A stretch of 40,103 bases of DNA from the IMG/VR virus record IMGVR_UViG_3300008266_000137, positions 1 through 40,103 of that record; one strand, given 5' to 3'. The notes beneath the pieces are model-generated. The model saw only the letters and a program-made list of their open reading frames with translations. It did no database searches and was not told the origin of the DNA. Source of the stretch: a virus. Of this stretch, positions 36,048-40,103 are shown in pieces. A program made the translations under genes and the position numbers. The stretch's first letter is position 1, and each line of letters starts with the position of its first letter.

Positions 36048-37635
36048 TTTCGTTGGTCCCGCGTATCGGCTCGCCTCAATCAATGCGGCGGGCGACCGTT
36101 GCGTGAACCTGTATCCTCAGACGATCCAGAGCGGCACCGGGAAGGGGCGTAATAGCCTTGAGTGTACTCCGGGCCTCGTGGCGTTCGGTACACTGCCCTT
36201 GGCCCCATGCCGTGGCTTGTGGGCTGGATTTAATCGCCTGTTTGCTGTAGGCGATGACACGCTTTATGAGGTATCGGACGCAGGCGCAGCTACCAGCATA
36301 GGCGCGATGTCGAGCGCCACTACACCAGCTACAATCTTCGCCAACGGCCTTGGTACTCAGCTCATGATTATCACCGGCGATGAGGTATGGGTGACCAATG
36401 GTGGCGCACCCGTACAGCCGCAATATGGGACGCTCGCGGGGACGGTGGACACCAACGGGACGACCGTTACATGGGTCAGCGGTGATAAATTCACCCCGAC
36501 GATGATCGGAACGCCGATTACCATCAACGGCGTCGATTACACGGTAGCCACGTTCAACAATCCTGAAGAAATCACCATCACCACAACCGCAGGCGTTCAA
36601 ACTGGCGAGGTTAGCGGGTGGGTGGAACTGGTAAAAGGCGTCGCAGGAGCGTACATCGGCGGGTATTTCTGCGTTTTGGCTCCCGATTCCAACACGATCA
36701 ACGTTTCGGCGCTCAATAACGGCCTCGAATGGGACCCGCTCGACTACCAGCAGCGCATTTCACGCTCCGATCGCCTGCAAATGATCTACACCGTGGGGGA
36801 AAACCTTTGGTTATTCGGCACAAACACCTGCGAAGCGTGGTATCTGACCGATCAGGACTTCCCGCTCACCCGAATTGAGGGTTCTTTGCTCGATTATGGC
36901 GTCTGGGCACCGTTTAGCGTCGCGCCGGTCGGTGACAACTCGGTGATGTGGCTCTCAGGGACGGATCGAGGGCTTGGCAGCGTCAAATTAGTGAACGGTT
37001 TGAAGGCTTCGACCGTTAGCACCTACGCAGTCGATTGGGCAATCAGGCAGTACGAAGTCTCAACAGACGCTATTGCGTACAGCTACAGCCAGTTGGGACA
37101 CGTTTTCTATGTCCTGAACTTCCCGACTGCGGGGAAAACCTGGGTTTACGACATCGGGGAAAACGCATGGCATGAACGCGCCTATGGAACCGATTTAGCG
37201 GGGCAGATTCAGTGGTATTCAGCGGCTACATTCGGCGAAAACATCGTCGGATCAGGCACCACGGGTGAACTGTACTACATGCGGAATGACGCATATGACG
37301 ATGACGGCGAAACGATCAGGCGCATCAGGCAGGCTCCGCATCTTTCAGAGGAACAATTGTGGCTGTTTTACCGCTACTTCCAACTCGACGCCGACATGGG
37401 GGACGTGCCTAGCACTGCTCCTGACATCACGCTCGAAATCAGCAACGACGGCGGGAAGACGTTTGGTACGCCTATGACGATCCCGATGGGCGCGATAGGG
37501 GATTACACCCGCCGTGCTCGCTGGAATCGCTTAGGTCGCTCGCGTGACCGCGTGTTCAAGGTTACCTGCGACTCACCGACATTCCAATCATGGGTCAACG
37601 CTTATATCAAGGTTGACGCAGGAACGGGGGCATAA
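36031..37635 (+). CDS. DNA stabilisation / tail hub protein, gp10-like
   Basis: The 534-residue protein matches the P22 gp10-type family: opening PNFVGPAYRLASINAAGDRCVNLYPQ, a beta-propeller-like body, FGTNTCEAWYLTDQDFPLTR, SVMWLSGTDRG, YAVDWAIRQYE and a C-terminal NAWHERAYG region. It plugs the tail to keep packaged DNA inside. Its stop overlaps the next start (TAATG). Confidence 0.88.
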   Translation: MAEYPNFVGPAYRLASINAAGDRCVNLYPQTIQSGTGKGRNSLECTPGLVAFGTLPLAPCRGLWAGFNRLFAVGDDTLYEVSDAGAATSIGAMSSATTPATIFANGLGTQLMIITGDEVWVTNGGAPVQPQYGTLAGTVDTNGTTVTWVSGDKFTPTMIGTPITINGVDYTVATFNNPEEITITTTAGVQTGEVSGWVELVKGVAGAYIGGYFCVLAPDSNTINVSALNNGLEWDPLDYQQRISRSDRLQMIYTVGENLWLFGTNTCEAWYLTDQDFPLTRIEGSLLDYGVWAPFSVAPVGDNSVMWLSGTDRGLGSVKLVNGLKASTVSTYAVDWAIRQYEVSTDAIAYSYSQLGHVFYVLNFPTAGKTWVYDIGENAWHERAYGTDLAGQIQWYSAATFGENIVGSGTTGELYYMRNDAYDDDGETIRRIRQAPHLSEEQLWLFYRYFQLDADMGDVPSTAPDITLEISNDGGKTFGTPMTIPMGAIGDYTRRARWNRLGRSRDRVFKVTCDSPTFQSWVNAYIKVDAGTGA

Positions 37636-38147
37636 TGACTCGTGAAGATGAAGACGGATTCCTAATCCCCGCTCCGATTCAAACCGACATGTTCGCCGTC
37701 GATGGCGGCTTTACTATGCCTTGGGTGCGCTGGTTTCAGCAGTTCAGGCGCAAGCTCCGCGTCCCCGCCATTGTGGTGGGCAGAACCAAGCTCCCCGGCG
37801 TTCAAGTCGTCGGCACCGACCTGCTGGATTCCCCCTGCGTGGTACGGCTCGAAGATGACATCGCAGCACGTCTGTATGAGGCTCAAGGGCGCTGCTTTAC
37901 GGCACCTGCTACCAGCGACTATGAGGCCATCATCACCTATCGGCGTCCACCCGCTACGACCTTTACCAGCATCTTCAGGCCGGGTGAAAGTCTCATCATC
38001 CCTGTAGGCGAAACGGAAGCAATACCCGTTGAACCGCTCGTGACCGACTTCTATGAAGGCGACGATTTCAACGTTGATGTCATCGCAGCGGACGGCACCG
38101 TGGCGGATGTAGAGCTAACGCTCAGAGGGGTATACAGGCTCAGATAA
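37635..38147 (+). CDS. Hypothetical tail-region protein
   Basis: The 170-residue protein has an opening PWVRWFQQFRRKL helix, common at the start of phage tail-associated proteins, then beta-rich segments. It lies where P22 has the tail needle gp26, but it lacks a long trimeric coiled coil, so a direct equivalent is not supported. Its stop overlaps the next ATG (TAATG). Confidence 0.65.
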   Translation: MTREDEDGFLIPAPIQTDMFAVDGGFTMPWVRWFQQFRRKLRVPAIVVGRTKLPGVQVVGTDLLDSPCVVRLEDDIAARLYEAQGRCFTAPATSDYEAIITYRRPPATTFTSIFRPGESLIIPVGETEAIPVEPLVTDFYEGDDFNVDVIAADGTVADVELTLRGVYRLR

Positions 38148-39649
38148 TGCCAGTCAATCCAATCTTCGCAACCGAGTACTGGTTTCCCGTGTTCTGCCAA
38201 GAACGCCTTTTTGAATACGGCGGCGAGTACTTCTGCCCTGTGAATCCCGACGTGGGCGGCGGCGGCACCAACATCATCAGCATGGTGAAGAGTGTGGACG
38301 CTGGTGTACCTAGCGGCACCAACGCGGGGATCACGTGGCGCGAGGTTGACGGGCCGGGGCGACCTGACGAAACTTGGTCCTACTTCTACCCTGGCGTAAG
38401 CACTCTCAGCGATTGGACCTTCGACCGATACGCCGACGTGGTGTATCTGGCGGTCGTTCGGCGCTACTCCGTCAACGATATGGAGCTACAGGTTGGCAGC
38501 TTCGACCTTACAACGGGCCTATGGGGGCCAAAGGGAACGGATGACGGCACCAACCCGTTGTACTTCGGCGCAAATGAGGACATCTCTGGCGTTCAGGTCA
38601 AGGCGCTTGGCGTCGACGACCTGTTTATCACGTACCACATCAACGACGTTACCGGCGTCGGCACCGGCACCCAGAAATACTACGGTGTGCGATACGACAC
38701 CGGCACATGGGGGACGCCGTTCGAGATCGGCACCACGGGCGATCCTACGCTCTACAACACGCACATCTCGGGCATCCAGCAGATCCACAAACAGGGAACG
38801 GACTACATCCATTTCGTTTGGCTTCAGGAGTCAGGCATTACGGGATTTCCTCCTCCCGATGACGCGAATGTGAGTGTAATCACGCAGTCGTACACGATTT
38901 CCACCGACACGCTAGGCTCCGAGGCTACCGTCGAAACCGTTACCCCGATCACGCATTCGGCAAACGCGGCACCTGTGACCATGCAAAATACGTTTACGCA
39001 GGCTGTCATCTTTGGCGATCTCGCATTCCTCAGCTACAACAGGCCGCTAGAGGCGGGCGCGACAGATGAGGTAAGCAATAAGCGGTATCTCAGTTGCGAC
39101 GCCACCGACGCCATACCGACATTCAGCGGCGGGCAGGTCTTCACCTACCTCGCAACGTATACGGTAAACCGTCGCATCTTTGTAGACAACGCAGGCCGAT
39201 TGCTGTCGTTCCGCTCCGAGTTCAATGATTACGCATCGTCCCCGCCGAATCCGGATTTCGATGAAACCATTGAACCGCAACTGGTGTATCAGGTTTGGGA
39301 CGCTGGCACCTCCACATGGGGGACAGAGCAAGTGTTTTACCTGCTGGCAGAACCGGCACTCTTGCCGCGTACTGACGGTTTCGTGCCTCCGCCTTACAGT
39401 CTCATCGTCGATGACGTTCGAACGTACTACCCGTATGGCTCAGGATTCGGCAATACGCTGACGACCTGCAACACCTGTATCGGCACTTCTGCGGTCACCG
39501 GCACTGGGTTTGCTGCTCTCTGCGGCGTTACGTTCGTTACGGATGACACGGGATACCCGACTTCAGGCATCGCTACCTATTTCTTCACTGATGGGGAATG
39601 CGATTGCGGGCCAACGACCGCTGGAAACGTGATGTTTTTCGGACTATGA
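38147..39649 (+). CDS. Probable tail or appendage protein
   Basis: The 500-residue protein is beta-rich with repeated WGxxxF/WG contexts (LWGPKG, TWGTPFEIG, TWGTEQVFY), consistent with a propeller or fibre-like appendage. The C-terminus has clustered cysteines (TTCNTCIGTSAV, CDCG), which could bind metal or form disulfides. No enzymatic motif is seen. It follows the tail genes and precedes the small zinc-binding protein gene. Confidence 0.68.
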   Translation: MPVNPIFATEYWFPVFCQERLFEYGGEYFCPVNPDVGGGGTNIISMVKSVDAGVPSGTNAGITWREVDGPGRPDETWSYFYPGVSTLSDWTFDRYADVVYLAVVRRYSVNDMELQVGSFDLTTGLWGPKGTDDGTNPLYFGANEDISGVQVKALGVDDLFITYHINDVTGVGTGTQKYYGVRYDTGTWGTPFEIGTTGDPTLYNTHISGIQQIHKQGTDYIHFVWLQESGITGFPPPDDANVSVITQSYTISTDTLGSEATVETVTPITHSANAAPVTMQNTFTQAVIFGDLAFLSYNRPLEAGATDEVSNKRYLSCDATDAIPTFSGGQVFTYLATYTVNRRIFVDNAGRLLSFRSEFNDYASSPPNPDFDETIEPQLVYQVWDAGTSTWGTEQVFYLLAEPALLPRTDGFVPPPYSLIVDDVRTYYPYGSGFGNTLTTCNTCIGTSAVTGTGFAALCGVTFVTDDTGYPTSGIATYFFTDGECDCGPTTAGNVMFFGL

Positions 39650-39834
39650 CTATGGAAAAGATACTCGGCTCCATCTGGATCGAATGCGACGGGAACGGCG
39701 AGGCGGAATGCCCGCACTGCCAGACAAAAGGCTATTTTCGCGGCAACAAGTGGGCTGGATGTAAACACGCAATTGGACCGGGAACCGTGGGCAAAAATCC
39801 CGCGATGATCTTCAAACGAGAAAAGGACAAATAA
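39646..39834 (+). CDS. Small zinc-binding protein
   Basis: The 62-residue product starts MTMEKILGSIWIEC, and its ATG overlaps the upstream stop (ATGA). CPHC with flanking C and CKH make a likely zinc ribbon. The second Met at 39652 is an alternative start. It sits between tail genes; function unknown. Confidence 0.62.
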   Translation: MTMEKILGSIWIECDGNGEAECPHCQTKGYFRGNKWAGCKHAIGPGTVGKNPAMIFKREKDK

Positions 39835-40103
39835 ATGGCAATCCAACTGAGAACAACGGAACGCAACACGCTACTCGATGCGATTACATCGGGCATCTCC
39901 ACCAGCGGATTGCTCAGGATCTACGACGGCACCCCGCCTGCGAACGTGGCAGCGTCTCTAGGCGCTAACGTATTGCTTGCCGAGTGCGCTTGCTCTGCCA
40001 CCTTTGCACCAGCGGCTTCTAGCGGCGTCCTGACGGCAAATGCCATTACCAGCGACAGCAGCGCAAACGCTACCGGCACGGCTTCATTCTTTCGATTGGT
40101 GAC
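39835..40103 (+). CDS. Tail fibre-like protein, 5' part (continues at 1-253 in the circle)
   Basis: The ATG at 39835 directly follows the stop of the small zinc-binding protein gene (TAA at 39832-39834). The frame runs off the window end and continues without a break at base 115 after the repeat, giving 135 residues in total. The N-terminus MAIQLRTTERNTLLDAIT is typical of a small phage tail family. See the entry at 1-253 for the rest. Confidence 0.75.
   Translation, partial: MAIQLRTTERNTLLDAITSGISTSGLLRIYDGTPPANVAASLGANVLLAECACSATFAPAASSGVLTANAITSDSSANATGTASFFRLV
39990..40103. repeat. Terminal direct repeat marking circular closure (right copy)
   Basis: Exact copy of 1-114. Removing one copy restores a single continuous gene and a 39,989-bp circle. 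Confidence 0.93.

Noticed and set aside
1-40103. CRISPR array, tRNA genes or insertion sequences
   Set aside because: No regularly spaced repeats, no cloverleaf-like sequences and no transposase-like proteins were recognised by eye.

Overview
The window is a complete, circularly closed genome of a tailed phage with a short-tailed (podovirus), P22/Sf6-like virion plan. The last 114 bases (39990-40103) repeat the first 114 exactly, so the unique circle is 39,989 bp; one gene runs across the junction (39835 to 253). Structural genes follow the P22 order: small terminase, large terminase, P22-type portal, scaffold, P22-type coat, two gp4-like tail accessory factors, gp10-like DNA stabilisation protein, tail or receptor-binding proteins, and three large ejection-protein candidates. 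Base composition is moderately GC-rich. The host is not stated. Four late proteins carry Sec-type signal peptides, two of them ending in a (F-A/G-Q) style seen often in Acidobacteriota, so a soil Acidobacteriota host is a weak guess. No integrase, lysogeny repressor of a known class, DNA polymerase, helicase, primase or RNA polymerase was recognised.

Layout. (1) Late rightward block, 26601 through the junction to 14116, about 27.5 kb: two small membrane proteins (the first holin-like), terminases, portal, scaffold, coat, tail proteins, an L,D-transpeptidase-like enzyme, ejection proteins, a membrane/coiled-coil protein and three exported fibre or spike-like proteins ending in a 1,205-residue probable depolymerase. 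One small membrane gene (7706-7903) is antisense inside this block. (2) Leftward operon, 18889 to 14102: ribbon-helix-helix regulator, small zinc-binding and hypothetical proteins, RecT-like annealing protein, SSB, a PD-(D/E)xK nuclease of VRR-NUC type and many tiny genes joined by 4-base ATGA overlaps. (3) Rightward early operon, 19474 to 24511: an IbrB-like ParB-domain protein and an IbrA-like PAPS-reductase-family protein, then small genes and an AT-rich HNH endonuclease. (4) Leftward accessory cluster, 26243 to 24508, small unknown proteins.

Two stretches without genes look like structured RNAs. One, about 350-380 nt (19090-19440), lies between a sigma-70 type promoter and ibrB and contains several nested stems, a GAAA-capped hairpin and a pseudoknot. 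The second, about 135 nt (26371-26505), lies upstream of the late promoter, also with a long-range pseudoknot. The RNA plus ibrB/ibrA arrangement is the best candidate for an undescribed system here.

Regulation readable from sequence: a CTCATA-N3-TATGAG operator over the promoter of the ribbon-helix-helix gene; a 20-bp palindrome lying between the -35 and -10 boxes of two leftward promoters; three promoters whose -10 box ends only 6-7 bases before an ATG, which predicts leaderless mRNAs; and a terminator-like hairpin inside the leftward operon that may be an attenuator. Genes for recombination (RecT-like, SSB, VRR-NUC) sit together and probably act in replication through the host machinery and concatemer formation for headful packaging by the TerS/TerL pair.
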